The notes under the pieces were generated by a model. It searched no databases and was not told the DNA's origin. It was given only the letters and a program-made list of their open reading frames with translations. A DNA stretch of 61,304 nt from Acanthamoeba lenticulata (lineage: Eukaryota > Discosea > Longamoebia > Acanthamoebidae): assembly GCA_002179805.1 (NCBI GenBank), contig NAVB01000912.1, positions 1 to 61,304 on the forward strand, given 5' to 3'. Numbering within the stretch: the first letter of the stretch is position 1; each line of letters begins with the position of its first letter. The translations under genes were made by a program, and so were the position numbers. Positions 23,121 through 35,982 of this stretch are shown here, in pieces.

Positions 23121-25048
23121 ATGGCCAACACAGGGCTCACTGCATTGCCTCCTGAGATTTTGGTCGCGGTGGCCATGCATATGGGACCGAAGGAGTGGTT
23201 GAGGCTGACATGTGTCAACCGTGCCTTTCGTCTCCTCTTCTCCCATCAACCCTTTTGGCGCCGCCTCCACCTTCAGCGACGTGCCTTCGGGGTAAGCCTC
23301 GAGCCAAGCGCAAGTGAAGACAGTAAGACCGACTGGCGATGGCAATGTCTGAAGGGATGGGCAGCCGACAAGTGGCGCGGGGCGGCTCACTGGCGTTGGC
23401 GACAGCGACGACTTGAAGGCCACCAAGGTGCTCCAGTCATTGGATTCATTCTGCAATCACATGAGCGAGCGTTGAACTTTCTCTTTTTGAACTTGCTCTT
23501 TTGTCAGGCTCGGTGCGAGCTGTGCAGCTGCTGCAGAAGTATGTCGTTAGTGGAGCGCTCGATGGTCGTCTCAAAGGTACTTATCAGAGCGTGTTTCTTG
23601 TACAAAGTGCTCAAGGCCTTAAACTCGGGGTTATCGAGCGCAGTGTGGGAGCGGGACACCGGACGCTGCCGCTACAGTTTTTCAAAACATCAAGGAGCCA
23701 TAACATGCTTGCGCTACGACTCGCACACTCGAGTGATGGTTAGCGGTTCACTAGACCGCACGCTGCAGTACTCTTCCACCCACCAGGTCATGTGCTTCAA
23801 TTCGACTGATTGGTTAGTGCCAGCATGTACAATCTCCTGAGCGGCGTCACCAACAGCGTTGGGCATGCTGGCCAGGTCCTTGCACTCCAGATGCGCGACG
23901 ATACTCTCTACACAGGCGCGCAGTACATCAAAACCTTGTCCGCGGCAAGTTCGTGGAGTAAGCTAATGCAGGAGAAGTGGTATCTCTTGTGGTTATGATG
24001 ACAGGAGGTTCACACTGCCTTGTCTACCTGTACAGCGTGACAACGAAGAAGGTGACCTCGGTATTGACCGGACACGATGGCTCCGTTACCAGCCTCTCGG
24101 CCGACTGGGCAAGCCACCTTCTTGCCAGTGGCGGAACCGAAGGAATCGTCAAACTTGCTGATCCTCGTTTGCCCCGATCAGTCTTGCCGGAGAAGTTGAT
24201 AGGCCACACCGCCGCCATCAACGCAGTCAGCGTGAAGGACAACATCGTCGTCACTTCTTCTCACGACCAAAAGGGCGAGCTCTTTATTTGGGATCTGCGC
24301 AGCCTGGTGCGTGCGAGCAGACCTCATCGCCCAGCTGCAGCCACCCGCGTACAACCCTAGAGTCTTACCCACCGCGGCGCTTATGCTGCATACGGCAGGG
24401 CGAACGCAACAACAAGCCGCCCGCAGCGTTATTGCAGAGGCTGGCAGGTGAGCACCCCGTTAAGAGTTCATTCTACGACGGCACCAAGCTCTTCAGCAGC
24501 ACCACCGGCGAGAACTGTGTGCGGTACGCTGCTTCTGCACGCGTTGCGCTTGTTTGGCACTTGCACTCCCGTCTCACACTGTCGCGCGTATGTAGCGTGT
24601 GGGATCCTCGCGACTGGACGTGTGCGGCCAAGTGGCCACACCGGACTGCACTGCTCTGCGTCGACGGTCCCTCGCTCGGGGGATTTGTCGCCGGAGGACA
24701 AGACTACAACGTTTACCTGTGGGAGAAGCAATCCAAGAAACAGGATCGCGAGCTGGTACGTGGTGATGACCCGTAGACGATGGAAAAACAAAACTGACAC
24801 CAGTATGTTATCAGGAGGAGCCAGATGAACTGCACCGCAGGTACAAGCGCAAGGCAACTCAGGACGATCCGCCAGACTTCAAGGGACACAAACAACACAG
24901 ACCACATACGTCGAGTGAGACCAGCGCCAGCGCCCGCCATCAATACACAACCTCACAAGCAGCAGAGCTGCGCAGTCGACATACACGCGGTCGCCCATCC
25001 AGCGGTGCTGAGAGAACGCAAAAGACGCAGGCACGCTTCCGGCGGTGA
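23121..25048 (+). CDS. F-box and WD40-repeat protein
   Basis: Starts MANTGLTALPPEILVAVAM, an F-box (through RLTCVNRAFRLLF), so it probably serves as an SCF ubiquitin-ligase substrate receptor. After KGWAADKWRGAAHWRWRQR comes a run of WD40 repeats: SVRAVQLLQKYVVSGALDG, AITCLRYDSHTRVMVSGSLD, NSVGHAGQVLALQMRDD, SVTSLSADWASHLLASGG, INAVSVKDNIVVTSSHDQKG and a last one ending in GQDYNVYLWEKQ. Six or seven repeats are expected for a propeller. The tail is hydrophilic and basic (RRYKRKATQDDPPDFKG) and ends QARFRR. Several introns interrupt the repeats, and some joins near 23720-23960 are uncertain. The ankyrin gene follows 83 bases later on the same strand. Confidence 0.85.
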
Positions 25049-25131
25049 CGACTTTTTCTTCGGAGAAAGAAAAAAGAGAAAAACGTAAAAAAGAGAGAAG
25101 ACTCCTTTTTTTTTCAATTGAAGACGTGCAG

Positions 25132-25673
25132 ATGGAAGGCCCACGGCTGGTGGAAGCGGCAAGCAAGGGGCAGTACGAGGTGGTGGCGCAGCTGTTGAAG
25201 GAGAAATCGGGCAAGTCGGCCATAAACCACGCCGACGAGGTGCGAGAGACGGCCCTTTACAAAGCGGTTACCTTCAACCACGCCAATATAGGTCTCTACT
25301 CTCCCCTCCCGGCCTGTGACGTGTTGGTGTGCATCGAGCCTGACGTGTGCCGGCCGTTGTTTCCTGTGATGGACAGTGAAACTGCTGCTTGATAACGGAG
25401 CCGACCCAAACATTGCAAACGACCTGATGTACACCCCACTGCACGAGGCTGCACAGTACGGCCACACCGAGGTACCTACAACGTGCCCACCAAGAAGTAG
25501 TGGTGCTGAACCACACTAGGCGCTGAAGCTCACGACGAGTGCAATAGTGCGTGCGGTTGTTGTTGGACGCCGGAGCGGCGACCACAGGACGCAATCACAA
25601 CAAATTGACGCCGTACGGGCTGGCCATCAAGCGAAACCACAAGAAGGCAGCCAAGGAGTTGATGAAAGGATGA
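25132..25673 (+). CDS. Small ankyrin-repeat protein
   Basis: Three exons give about 120 residues, starting [18 protein letters not shown] at 25132. About three ankyrin repeats fill it: [20 protein letters not shown] (joined over intron 1), [14 protein letters not shown] with [13 protein letters not shown] over intron 2, and [19 protein letters not shown] at the end. It is probably a protein-binding adaptor with no catalytic part. It is convergent with the CaaX-ending gene, 116 bases apart. Confidence 0.85.
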
Positions 25674-25789
25674 ACTTCTTCGACCATTTGTTTTTAACCC
25701 GTGTAGAATTACAAATAATAACAACATGATGACGCTCCATTACCCGGTTCTCCAGGTCGGCAGGCCAGCTGTTGTTGCTCAGCGCCCTC

Positions 25790-27136
25790 TTAGCTGAGGA
25801 GGCACCTGTACCATTTGCCCTCTCGCATCTTCGTCTTTGAGCCGCTGCTGGCCACCGCATCCCCGGACTCGGTCTCCGGCTCGCTCTTGATGCAGCCGAG
25901 AGGCAAAGCGAGCGCGCTCCCTGTCCGTTTTGGCTCCGGCTTGCGTGGACTCACCTGGAGCACGGCATTGGATCTGTCTCGATAGACGACAGAAGCTTCC
26001 CCTGGCGAGGGCTCCGACTCTGGTTCATCCGGATCATCCGCGTCCTCAGGCGCGGGGCTCGCCTCGGGTGACGGCCTCATGTCGCCTGATGCGGACGCGG
26101 ACTGCGCAGAGCCTATGTTGCCGTCGCTCGTGCCGGCCGAAGGCGCGGCCTGCTGTGCCCGAGTGAGCGCCGCCTTCCGCTTCTCCATCTCCCCGAAGAA
26201 GTTGAGCATCATGCTCACGAACTGCTCGTCGGTCATGTCCTGCTCCTGTTTTTCATCCGAGTCTCTGCGGTTGTCCTCCTGCAGCTTGACCTGGAGCTCC
26301 ATGGCTTCATTGAAGCCATACACGATGTGCGACTTGCGGCACGGGTTCTGCAGGAACTCCAGTGTACCGTCCGTTGTGTTCAGCGAGGCTTGGCGGCTCA
26401 GGCTCATCAGCCTTCGCCGCGTGGCCGGCACGGCGGCGCCTGGTGGCCGTCCATCGATTTCACTCGACTCCGCCACACCAGCGCGCAACCAGGAGCCAGA
26501 GGCGTGCTCAGACGGCGCTGGAGATGGCGCTGACGATGTTGATGGTACGGCGGCGCTTTGGGAGGAGCCAACGTTGGTCGACGTTGGAGTGTAAGCCAAG
26601 GGGTGGCGTGACGGAAGGTGGCTCGGCCCGCTGCCGTGGCTGGCCAGGTGGTGGTTGCTGGCGCGTGGCCGTGAGGCCGTCTCGAGGGCGACGTGTTGGA
26701 GGCGGATGATTTCCTTGAGGTCCACCACGAAGCGCTGCATAATCGCCTTGAACTCGCTCTCTAGAACCACGGCTTGCCCAGGCAGAGGCTCCCGCGCGTT
26801 GTGTATCATCTGAGCACCCTTCAAGATGAGCTCCTTCATGTAGCGCAGCAGACCCTTGCTCAGCGTCCGCTGGCGCTTCCTGTCTGCTGACACCTCCGCG
26901 ACTTGGGTGGACCCACGTGCGGGTCCATCAAAGCAGTCGAGCACGCACTCAAGTACACCAGAAAGCGAACGAAGAGCGGAGACCAAGGAGGCGCTTGGCG
27001 TGTCGGTGAATTGCGGGTCGGCGGCGTGCAACAGTTGGACGCACTCGAGGGTGTAGCGGGCGGAACGGCTCACCTCGTGCGCAAGCTCGCTCAGTCTCGC
27101 CAGTCGCGCCCTCTCTTTCGAGAAGTCGAAATCCAT
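25790..27136 (-). CDS. Unrecognised protein with C-terminal CaaX box (intronless)
   Basis: Single open frame of 448 codons, starting MDFDFSKERARLARLSELA at 27136. No family is recognised. Residues about 1-165 look like a helical bundle (LRYMKELILKGAQMIHNA, FKAIMQRFVVDLKEIIRLQ). The middle is Ser/Pro/His-rich and disordered. A segment near 285-340 (SHIVYGFNEAMELQVKLQED, then FVSMMLNFFGEMEKRKAAL) is again helical. The last four residues are CLLS after a basic GKWYR, a classical CaaX prenylation motif (Ser at X favours farnesylation). Membrane anchoring is therefore inferred. The absence of introns contrasts with most neighbours. Confidence 0.75.
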   Translation of the reverse strand: MDFDFSKERARLARLSELAHEVSRSARYTLECVQLLHAADPQFTDTPSASLVSALRSLSGVLECVLDCFDGPARGSTQVAEVSADRKRQRTLSKGLLRYMKELILKGAQMIHNAREPLPGQAVVLESEFKAIMQRFVVDLKEIIRLQHVALETASRPRASNHHLASHGSGPSHLPSRHPLAYTPTSTNVGSSQSAAVPSTSSAPSPAPSEHASGSWLRAGVAESSEIDGRPPGAAVPATRRRLMSLSRQASLNTTDGTLEFLQNPCRKSHIVYGFNEAMELQVKLQEDNRRDSDEKQEQDMTDEQFVSMMLNFFGEMEKRKAALTRAQQAAPSAGTSDGNIGSAQSASASGDMRPSPEASPAPEDADDPDEPESEPSPGEASVVYRDRSNAVLQVSPRKPEPKRTGSALALPLGCIKSEPETESGDAVASSGSKTKMREGKWYRCLLS

Positions 27137-27441
27137 TCACCACCGTCTTCGCTCTGGTTGTCTTTGTCAGGAGGTTGTTGCCAACAAGCCTCCTTGAACA
27201 GCCCGCGATTATTAATTATTGCTGGTTGCAGAGGTGAAAATGAAAAACAAAATTTTAAGTTATTCTGGAGCAGACCTTTTCCAAGAAAACAAGTTGAGTG
27301 GCGTTTTCTTTTTATACTCTGTTAATTGCTTCTTTTTCAGGCAACTTGCGTTCGCAGCAAGTCCGGCAGCGCCAGAAACTGAAGCGCAGAAGGCTCGACG
27401 AGAAAGAGGTTCAAGGGGCAAAGAAGACTAGTAGCTCAGGC
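27137..27441. promoter_or_regulatory. Divergent intergenic region with possible 5' UTR intron
   Basis: 305 bases lie between two divergent starts (27136 minus, 27442 plus). A pyrimidine-rich acceptor, CTTCTTTTTCAG, at about 27329-27340 suggests that the 5' UTR of the BTB gene is spliced. The left part is AT-rich (TTATTAATTATTG near 27209). No protein-coding signal is seen. Confidence 0.4.
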
Positions 27442-29697
27442 ATGGAGGGGCGTGTGCTGAGCCAGTTTATGGCGGTCACTGGGGCCGACGAGAGCACCGC
27501 CAAGTACTACCTAGAGGCGAATGGATACGACCTCGAGGTTCCCACTACTCATAATTGTTTTTTCAGTCCTTCTCTAATCCTTTCTATTATCCCTTTCTTT
27601 TGGGCCCCGCTACAGAAAGCCACGGTCTTGTTCTTTGACTCGGGCGGGGTGCGTTTGCCACACTTGGCATGGGAAGGGAAGGGGCGTGCACGACTGACGG
27701 GGCAGCTGCACTGGCCAGGCGGCTGTGGCGCCCTCCGCCGCCTCTGCCACAGGGGGAACCGCGCCCAAAGAGGAGACGGCCAAGAACGTGGGCCTCGAAT
27801 TCGATGCCCTGGACTACGGCCAGCAGCTGCAGTCCACTCTGGCCGCCCTGCTGGACTCGCCCACCGTCTTCAGCGACGTCACGCTGTTGGTCCACGGCGA
27901 GACGGTCATGCTCCGCTCTTTTTTTCCTTCCCCTGAAGTGGCTGGCCGGCCTGACGCCGTGTGACGTCCAGATCCCGGCCCACCGCCTGGTGCTGAGCGC
28001 TTGGAGCCCGACCCTGCGTACGCTCCTGCTGGCCAACACGGACAAGAAGGAAATCGAGCTGCAACTGCCCCACCAGGAGCACAGCCTCCCCGTTTTCAAG
28101 CAAGTCCTCCGGTGCGGACCCCTCGCTCACATCATCCAAAATGGCTGGTCTTCATGTGGCTCACTTGCCCTCCGCAGGTTCATCTACACCGGCGTCGCGG
28201 AGCTGTCGACGGAGATCGCTGTCCCGCTCCTCGTATGGCGCCGTCTATTCTGCTTTTCTCTTTGTCTCTCTTGCTCGCCCTTACACACACGTGTACAGGA
28301 GCTGGCGAACCAGCTGCAGGTGCAGAGCCTCAAGGACAAGACGAGCGAGTTCATCTTTGTCTCTGACCAGAAGAAGGACATCGGCGTGCTCCTGGTATGT
28401 TGTAGCGCCTCTCCTTCACCGCCCTTTTCCCGGGATGCCCCTGCTGACGCACACACGCAGGAGCTCGCCCGGCAGCACGACTCCAAGCACCTGGAGCAGC
28501 GCTGTGCGGCCCACCTGGGTACTTCCTCCTCATGCTCTCTCTCTCTCTCTCTCTTTCCTTCCTTCCCGCAACGCTGCCCGTCCCAGCCAGCCGCTCACTC
28601 ACGCACACACAATCAACGCCAAAACACTCTTTAGCGGAGCACTTTGACGAGTGCCTGCGGAGCGACAGCCTCATGAGCCTGCCGCTGAGCACGTGGGAGG
28701 AGCTGCTGCAGCGGTCCGACCTCAAGGTCAGCAGGGAGGAAGACGTGTTCAACGCCGTCCTCAAGTACGCCCAGCTGAACCCGGCCACCAAGGAGGACAC
28801 CCTCAAGCGGCTTCTGCCCCTGGTCAAGTTCGAGAGCCTGTCGAACCAGTTCCTCGTGGAGGACGTGGACCTGAACCCGGAGCTCAAGGACCTGCCGTTC
28901 GTGCACACGATGGTGCACGAGGCCTACCGCGCGAAGCTCTGCCAGCAGACTGGCGGGTCGGCGCGAAGGGGCCGCAGGAACGCCGGTGGCGCGTCCGGCT
29001 GGAGCAGCAGCCTGCAGTCGCCGGGCATCGAGCTGCTCGACTCGGGGAAGGCTGTGCGACACACCGGCATGGGACAGGGCGCCGTCCAGTCGTGGCAGTC
29101 GGCGGCTCTCGACGCGTGGTACTCGTCGGGCGTGCACACCTTCACCTTTAGCATCGACAAGAACCTCTCCAAGTGGATCTTCATCGGTACGTTGACAGCT
29201 TTCTGATGTGGAGGCCTTCCCTCTGACCGTAGGGCTCTCAACTACGTCTGCGCTGCGGGGACTGTGCGTACGCACACACACACACGCAGGCGTCGCCGCG
29301 CGCTCGTGGAAGGGCTACACGGATACGACCAACGGCTATGTGGGCCACTTCCACGACAGCTGGAGCTTCGGCTCCTACGCGGGCTGGGGCCGCGCCCACA
29401 ACAACAAGAACTCGGGATACGGTTCGTCTGTTTATTTGGTTTGCTTTTTCTTATGCTCGTGTGAACAAATGTTGACTGTCGACTGGTGGCCGCGCTTGCA
29501 CAGGTCGCAGCTTCAAGACGGGAGATGTGGTACAGATGACGCTGAACATGGACGAACGAACCGTCTCCTACTCCATCAACGACGAAGCGCTCGGCATCTG
29601 CCACAGGGACATCGCCGATGAGGTGTGCCCAGCGGTCACGCTCTACAAGCAGGGCGATCAGGTCACCCTCCTCGACGTCACCGCGTCCTCCTCCTGA
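27442..29697 (+). CDS. UBA-like / BTB / BACK / SPRY domain protein
   Basis: Begins MEGRVLSQFMAVTGADEST, a UBA-like helical segment of the p47/FAF1 kind (FMAVTGADESTAKYYLEANG). A BTB/POZ domain follows (FSDVTLLVHGE, PAHRLVLSAWSPTLRTLL, FIYTGVAELS), then a BACK domain (ELARQHDSKHLEQRCAAHLA, SREEDVFNAVLKYAQLN). The C-terminal half is a SPRY/B30.2-like domain (WYSSGVHTFTFSIDK, WIFIGVAARSWKGYTD, GDVVQMTLNMDERTVSYSIN), ending LLDVTASSS. BTB plus BACK suggests a Cullin-3 ubiquitin-ligase adaptor, with SPRY as the substrate-binding part and the UBA-like helix perhaps binding ubiquitin. At least eight introns are seen. It ends 68 bases from the convergent PLD gene. Confidence 0.85.
28536..28554 (+). 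repeat. (CT)n microsatellite in intron
   Basis: An uninterrupted TC/CT dinucleotide run lies in the intron between the two BACK-encoding exons of the BTB gene. It contributes to the pyrimidine tract of that intron. Confidence 0.8.
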
Positions 29698-29765
29698 GTT
29701 GGGCCAAGCAAGTTGCGCATGTTTCGAGTTTGTTTTGTAAAAAAACGCACAAAAGCTGGTCAGTC

Positions 29766-32700
29766 TCAGAGCTGCGCTTTGAGCTTGCGATGTTGGTGGC
29801 GCCGGCCGCCGGCGGGCGGCTGGCCATGTCGGCCGGCGCCCTTGGGCGTGCTGGTGTCGGGCTTGGCGAAGAGGCGGCTGCGGAGCTTGACGAGCATGTC
29901 CTCCGTGTCCCAGCCCACGGTCTTGGAGAGGAACTTGGACAGCTTGTTGGGGTAGTAGACCCGGTTGAGGAGGAACTGGTAGTTGTCGGGCGCCATCGAC
30001 ACGGGCCGGCCCACGAGCGTGCCGTTGGCCCGCAGGCTGGCGCTGTTGCGCGAGGCCACCTCGCGGAAGGTGTCGAACACCTGCCGGAAGTTGTCCGTCT
30101 CGGCCATGGCCGGCCGGTAGAAGGCGCCCAGGTGCTCCTTCAGCAGCCGCACGCGCGTGCTCTTGGCCAACTGGGCGTGCGCCACTGTCACCGACAGCTC
30201 CGACGAGTAGAAGAAGCTCATGTTGTCCATGTTGGTGGTTCCCGTCAAGATGGCCTCGTCGTCCACGATCGCCAGCTTGGCGTGTACATAGATCGGCTTG
30301 ACTGTAACATTACCCCAGGGGTCAGTCGCCCGTGGGCCGTAGCCGGCGGTGTGGTGTAGCAACGTACTGCGTTCGGTGGTGTCGTCCTGTCGCACCAGCC
30401 CGTAGAGGCCCACGCGGTCCGGGGCGACCCGATGGATCAGGTGCAAGTGCTCCACGACTGCGCACGCCGACAGCAAATAAATTATGACATAAGAAATAAA
30501 CGTGCACACGAAAGAGGGGAAGGGAGTCCGCACTTTGGTCCTGTGACCAATCGATCCACTCGCCGACGATGCCTCGCGGAAGGTCCGTCTTGACGGGCGC
30601 CACGATGATCACCAACAGCGACGGGTTGTTGCGCAGCGCCTGACCATACGGTCGTGCCCAAAGAATGGGTGAGAAGCAGATCAAAAGAAGGGGCAAAAGA
30701 GGCGAGGCGCGCGCGGACCTGGCACATGTAGTAGGTCAGCGCAAAGTTCTGGAACGGGTACTGGTGCTCCAAGTAGAGGAACTTCTTGGCGCCCGTGATC
30801 ATCTTGCTGTACTCGTCGAACAAGAAGTGCCTGCGCGCCACCACCGCGCAACCCCATGACCAGAGCTTAGCATCGCGCGGGACAAAGGGAAATGAATCGG
30901 AGGACGTGGTGCGCACCCCTCGAACACGCCGTTCCAGATGCGGGTGAGGCGGATCGGGCAGTTGGAGTACCGCATGGCGTATGTGGCCTGCGGCCTATGC
31001 CGGCAGGCCTTTCGCTGTGCGCCGACGTCCGTCAGTATCGCGAGTCCGCACAAAGAATATAGAAAACAAAACAAAGTAGGGTGCTGCGTTACTGGATGCG
31101 GGATGTAGTGGATGAGGTTGCGCGTCTTGGAGGGGTCGTGCGTGAAGGCGTGGCTCCACCTCTGCGCAAAATGGAGCTGGAAATGCTGGGCGGCCGGGCC
31201 CTTGATCATTAACTGGGGCATGTGTGGTGTGAGCGCATTCGTGTTGGCCAGAAGGCGGCGGCGACCGAGGGTGGGCACGCGCGCGTACGTGGATGTCGTG
31301 CCACAGGATGCGGATTCGGCGAAGCAGAGGCTGCACCTCGTGGCCGTAGTTCATCTGGTCCTCCGTGGAGGGCGTCATCGGGTTCAAGTCTTCCCAGTAG
31401 GGCCGCGGGAGCTGGTGCAGCGGCTGGTCGTATCGGCCCCGCGCGATGTCGAAGCCCTGAGCACGACCGCCAAGACAAAGGGAAGGCAGAGAGGGATGAA
31501 TGACGGCATCAGGGCGAATGAGAAGAGAGGCCGCGGATACCCCGGTGAAGGCCACGGTGTGCGGTGGGCATTCGGCGTCGATCAGCACGAGCTTCTCGTG
31601 GTGGGCCGAATAGATGCCCTTTGGGTTGCCGGCGATGATGACCACCACGTTGGCGTCGGTCTCATTGTCGTAGGGATTGGCGTACGACGAGCTCCCGCCT
31701 GGCTGCTCGGTCGCCCGCCCGCCCGCCAATGCCGCTTAGAATTGGTGCCGAGGCCAGGGCTGGACCATGGAAAGGGGCGGAGAGAAGGAGACGCACAATG
31801 TTGGTAATCGTGTGAAAGACCTTGCACACGAGGCCGTGCTTCTGGCAGCGGCTCTGGAGCTTGGCCACCTCGCTGTCGATGGACCACTCACCCATGTAGA
31901 GCATCCGATTGATGTGCGACACAAGCTCGTGCCGCCACACGATGATGCGGACCCGGACGCCGGCCAACGCGCGCGATAGGAGGACGTCCTCGAGGCTGAC
32001 CCACTTGGCCGACGTGGGCGTGAGCGGAGGGATGGGGATCTTGGCGCGCTGCACCAGGATGAGGCCAAAGGAAAGCGACACCTCCCACGCCAGGATGCTG
32101 ATCGAGTGCTGCGCGAGCATCATGCACTGCAGCGGCCAAACGCGTGCGTGTGAGGGGCCAATAAAAGGAAATGAAAGAACTGGCGAGCCTGCGGGTGGGG
32201 TTGCACCTCGAACATGCGCTCAAAGGTCTCGAGGCCGTCGATGAGCACGTCGGCGTCGTTGCCGTGGGTCCAGTTGCTGAAGCTGTCGCTGGTCACCACA
32301 TCGCGCTCAATGTCCCCTGGCCCGATCCGCTTTTCGTGGACCAGGGCGTCGCTCCCTCGGCCCCGCGAGCCGTCGCGCAGCTTCTCCGCGGGCGGCGGCG
32401 GCGGCGGCTGCTGCTGCTCTCCATCGGCCTCTTCGTCCAGTCGGTGAACAGCGTCCTGCTCCGGACCGTTGCCGCGCAGGAGGTAGTAGTCTCGCCGGCT
32501 GACAAAATTCCACAGGTGGGCCGGCACGACGTGGTCTCCGCCCGCACCCTCGCGCTCCTTCGTCAGGCTGAGCACGACCACATAGGACCCGCCCTCGGGC
32601 GAGCTCAGGTTAAGCGTCCTCGTGACCAGCGTTTCATCATCTGTTGGTGGATATAGTCTTTAAGGGACAACCAAGAAGAAGAACAAGAATGGCGAGACAG

Positions 32701-34059
32701 AAGAACATGTACCAAGCAAGAGGAGCTCCTCCTCAAACTCCTCGGGGTCTTCCGGGTGGTCCATGAAGGAGAAAAGGAGCCCGCCCTTGGCCACGAGCGC
32801 CTCTAAACGGGCGTAATTGGCCTTGGCCTGGTCGTCTTCAGCCTGGTTGTCGCCCATGATTTCGTCCACCTTGCTGCGCCCAGCATCGGATTGCTGGCTG
32901 CCCTTGCTGCTGCTGCTGCCGCTGCCGACACCTGCGCTTGCCGCAGCCTTGGCCTGCCTCTGGTTCAAGAGGCGCAGCAGGCGAGCCGGTTCGTTGTGCA
33001 GGACCTCGTCAAGGGGCAGGAGCTTGATCGTGCCCAGAATATGATCCGATAGCCATCCACGAACGTAGAATGTTGTCACAAAATTGCTCAACGATGCAAG
33101 CGAACGTACATCTCGAGTTAAGGCTCATCAGCTGCGAAGACGAATGAAGAGAGGAATGTGGAAAAGAATGCAGAGGAGAAAGGAGGAGGGTGGTAAGGGC
33201 AAGGATATAGTTATTTACAGAGTGGATGGTGCTGACTTCGTTGGACGAGAAGGTGCCCATGCTGTAGCGGTTCATCACGCCCGGCAGGATGCTGTGTCGC
33301 GAGTGATTGAATTCTACCTGCTCGTGCCCCATCAAATCGCCCAGCACAGAGTGAGTGGGCGGTGGGAGGGATCATCAGGCTCAGAGGAAATGAAAGAAAG
33401 AGGACGGTGCACCTCCACGTCGAGGTTATCTTTGCGCAACTTGGAGGACACTTGGCTAAGGCACGATATCTCGTTGAGGACAAAGCCATAGGCGCACGCC
33501 ACGGGCTTGAGAATGTACTCGAGGTGGTACACTGGGCCTCCACGACCAAACGGCAGAAACTGTACGGAAGAGGGGAGTGCAAAAGCATGAGAAGCAAAGG
33601 CCAGAGCACGGCACGCAGCCAGCACGGCAGCGCAGAGGGCGGACGGAAGTGCACCGACCTGCCTTCGCTCAGTCTTCGAGGAGTGTGCGTCCTCGAGGAA
33701 CTCGAACAGCGTGTGGCGCCCGAGGTTGTTGTAGAGCAACGCCACGCCGCCAACACCAAACGACAGCTGCAGCGTCACCGGTGTGGACGTGTAGTGCACC
33801 ACCGACATGTAGTGTTTCTGCTTCGAGTTCCCAAACCTGCCCATGAAGTAGCGGCTACGTTTGGACAGGCACTTATATGTGTTAGCATGAGCGCAACGGC
33901 ACCACGCGCATCGAGTGCCCCGAAGATTAAAGGCCTGGGGTACCGTTTCGGCTGACCCTGGCTCCAGATGTCCAGGAAAATATTGCGGGCCCGCTCATCT
34001 TTAGCTTTGTAGGGCAGGCCAGGCTCGAGAGACAGGCTCACTATCTGCAGCTTGAACAT
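29766..34059 (-). CDS. Phospholipase D (HKD family)
   Basis: Large multi-exon gene starting MFKLQIVSLSLEPGLPYKAK at 34059. Both catalytic HKD motifs are present: HHEKLVLIDAECP followed by a Gly/Phe segment, and VHAKLAIVDDEAILTGTTN. Around HKD1 are AWEVSLSFGLIL, VRIIVWRHE and FDIARGRYDQ, which are typical of eukaryotic PLD. WSHAFTHDPSKTRNLIHY is the inter-domain region, and YCP-type anchors include FLYLEHQYPFQNFALTYYM. It should hydrolyse phosphatidylcholine to phosphatidic acid and choline at membranes. The roughly 500-residue N-terminal part shows no PX or PH motif that I recognise; it includes LQLSFGVGGVALLYNN and a Ser/Gly-rich linker. The C-terminus is basic (GRRHQHRKLKAQL). Confidence 0.88.
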
Positions 34060-34337
34060 GCCACGTGGAGCCAATCTCGCCACCGCGACGAGAGAAAAAA
34101 GAAATTCGATATTCTCGGATTGCTTTTCATTTTTCTCCGGTCCGCTATCTTTGAATCTTGGTTGGCCTACTGATTAAAAAATCATCCGAACAGCGAACGC
34201 AGAAGGCAACTGCGGTAATCCAATTGATCTAGGGGCCTAACGGACGCACCACGACGAAGAGGTTTCAGCAGAATCCGACTATTCGAGTTGCCGCTAGTGA
34301 ACTTATCACGAGCGCTCGCCTTCTCCCAGGAGACAAC
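34060..34337. promoter_or_regulatory. Divergent promoter region, PLD / CK2 alpha
   Basis: The 278-base space between two divergent start codons. AT-rich patches occur near 34095-34130 and 34165-34185. No specific element is recognised; promoter role is inferred from position. Confidence 0.35.
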
Positions 34338-35771
<1,434 letters not shown>

Positions 35772-35858
35772 GCGTGTAAATTATTCCCCCTCTCACCTCC
35801 CTCAACCTACGCACCGAGGCAGAAGCAGACCTGTGCATACCTCTTCCCCCCCAACACA

Positions 35859-35864
35859 ATAAAA
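35859..35864 (+). terminator. Polyadenylation signal AATAAA of the CK2 alpha gene
   Basis: A canonical AATAAA lies 88 bases after the CK2 alpha stop, before an A-rich stretch, in the 211-base space shared with the convergent RhoGAP gene. The role is inferred from sequence and position. Confidence 0.5.
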
Positions 35865-35982
35865 CGACAAAATTCAAAAAAAAGGAGATAAAAATAAACA
35901 AATAAACAGACCAAAATAACAACAAACAAGGCGCCAAGCACAGGCGCCACACGGCCGCCTCGCTCAGCCCGCGGACCAGTGA

